NCBI RefSeq assembly: GCF_900110945.1
Contig: NZ_FOFL01000001.1
Coordinates: 496,001-560,000, forward strand
DNA length: 64,000 bases
Direction of reading: 5' to 3'
DNA from: Devosia sp. YR412
GTDB taxonomy: Bacteria > Pseudomonadota > Alphaproteobacteria > Rhizobiales > Devosiaceae
Below the pieces are notes generated by a model, which worked only from the letters and a program-made list of their open reading frames with translations, was not told the DNA's origin and did not search any database. Made by a program: the position numbers and the translations under genes. How positions within the stretch are numbered: the stretch's first letter is position 1; each line of letters starts with the position of its first letter. Shown here piece by piece: positions 63,054-64,000 of the stretch.

Positions 63054-64000
63054 CAGCAAACCTCTTGTCGACCTTGCCGTCCCATTCGAGCGTGGAAATC
63101 ATGCCCGCTTCGCGGACCCCGGCGCGCTGGACGGCTGAGAGGCCGGGACTGCGTTTGAGCGTTGCCAGAACATCGGTCAGTTGCGCAAGGTCGCGCACCT
63201 CGATTTCAAAGATCATCTGGTGAAAGTCCGGCGAAATCATGCGCATCACCAGATTGTTGATGTTGGCCTCGCAGGCCGCGATGGCCGCCGAGATCTGCGC
63301 CAGCGAGCCGGGCTTGTTGACGCTCTCCATGGTGATGACCGTGGGATAGAGCTTGTCGTCCTGGCTTTTGATGTTCCAGCGCACATCGACCCAGGCCACG
63401 TCGCTGTCATGCAGGTCGATCAGCGCGTCCGAGTGGATCGGATAGACCAGCATGGGCTTGTCGGGCTGCAGGATGCCGACCAGCCGATCGCCCGGCACGA
63501 CGCCCTCCCCCGAGACCGAGACCGGCATGTGAAAATCGAGCTGCGCCAAAGCGGTCTTGGCCTTGGGGCCGGAGCGCTGACCGCCCGGCACGCGGAAGCG
63601 GAACAGGTCGGTCGAGCGCAGGGCGAACCAGCCATCGGCGGTATCGGCAACCGGCAGGTCGAGCTTGCGGCGGCGCTTGCGCAGGCCCTTGACCTTGGCC
63701 AGTTCGACGCCGAGCGGTTCGGAGCCGATCTTGCCTTCGCCCACGGCGATCAGCAGTTCGCGGCGGCCGGGCGAGCCCAGCGCTTCGGCCAGTGCCTTGG
63801 CCTCGGCCTCGTCGAGCATGACGCCTTCGCGCTCGAGCATCATGTTGAGCACATGCTCGCCCAGCGAGAAGGCGCGCTGGGTGGTGGCATGGCGCACCGA
63901 ACGGCGGATGGCGGCGCGGGCCTTGCCGGTGGCGGCAATGCCCAGCCAGTTCATCGGCGGGACGTGGTTCTGGTCGCGGATGATTTCCACTTCGTCGCCC
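63040..64000 (-). CDS. rsh: Bifunctional (p)ppGpp synthetase/hydrolase (Rel/RSH), C-terminal part
   Basis: C-terminal part of a long RSH stringent-response protein, cut by the right edge; the frame is open to base 64000. Visible are the end of the TGS domain ([15 protein letters not shown]), the helical region with [13 protein letters not shown], and a C-terminal ACT domain ('[20 protein letters not shown]'). The synthetase and hydrolase domains lie outside the window. rel-pyrE order is common in Hyphomicrobiales. Confidence 0.92.
   Translation of the reverse strand, partial: GDEVEIIRDQNHVPPMNWLGIAATGKARAAIRRSVRHATTQRAFSLGEHVLNMMLEREGVMLDEAEAKALAEALGSPGRRELLIAVGEGKIGSEPLGVELAKVKGLRKRRRKLDLPVADTADGWFALRSTDLFRFRVPGGQRSGPKAKTALAQLDFHMPVSVSGEGVVPGDRLVGILQPDKPMLVYPIHSDALIDLHDSDVAWVDVRWNIKSQDDKLYPTVITMESVNKPGSLAQISAAIAACEANINNLVMRMISPDFHQMIFEIEVRDLAQLTDVLATLKRSPGLSAVQRAGVREAGMISTLEWDGKVDKRFADDER

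Overview
The window reads as a 64 kb piece of chromosome from a high-GC alphaproteobacterium, most likely of the order Hyphomicrobiales (Rhizobiales) and perhaps close to Devosia. This is inferred from codon use, a gamma/tau subunit (DnaX) without the usual zinc cysteines, the order rel-pyrE-acpS-lepB-rnc-era-recO, an alphaproteobacterial Tad/Cpa pilus cluster, CtrA-like TTAA-N7-TTAA boxes and palindromic intergenic repeats. No marker gives the genus. I see no rRNA, tRNA, CRISPR array, insertion sequence, prophage or plasmid function. Both ends are cut inside genes: an ABC exporter on the left and Rel/RSH on the right.

Left third (1-16.5 kb): an ABC exporter fragment, a secreted DUF3298-like protein, a TSUP permease with a LysR regulator, a three-gene copper-delivery set (DUF2946-like, PCuAC, SCO), a complete iron-siderophore ABC importer (binding protein, two permeases, ATPase), a VOC protein, a divergent HxlR/SDR pair, and a poorly understood three-gene minus-strand cassette (coiled-coil protein with a Gly/Trp-rich tail, one-pass membrane protein, TelA-like protein). 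A CoxG-like protein and a possible 40-aa membrane peptide follow.

16.7-29.4 kb: a continuous plus-strand block for uptake and breakdown of (deoxy)nucleosides: BMP-type importer (4 genes), cytidine deaminase, purine nucleoside phosphorylase, deoC, a double-domain aldehyde dehydrogenase, deoA, deoB and upp. Most junctions are 4-bp overlaps or short gaps, so it is probably one operon. DeoC makes glyceraldehyde 3-phosphate plus acetaldehyde, and the dehydrogenase is well placed to oxidise the acetaldehyde.

29.4-41.8 kb: gloA and a HAD phosphatase, then a Tad/Flp pilus island. Two TadE-like minor pilins and a short CpaC-N-like protein run leftward. flp (58 aa), cpaA, cpaB, cpaC, cpaE, cpaF, tadB and tadC run rightward, with tadD facing them. 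No cpaD is present. CtrA-like boxes lie before several of these units.

41.8-64 kb: a MarR-GNAT fusion regulator with palindromic operators, a VTT membrane protein, GhrA-type reductase, membrane-anchored cytochrome c, pheA, a LOG-family protein, SRP RNA, dnaX-ybaB-recR, an acidic orphan protein, a DUF2945 protein behind an EcfG-like promoter, rmuC, def-fmt-truA, two tandem related membrane proteins with dapE-dapD, and the housekeeping run recO-era-rnc-lepB-acpS-pyrE-rel on the minus strand.
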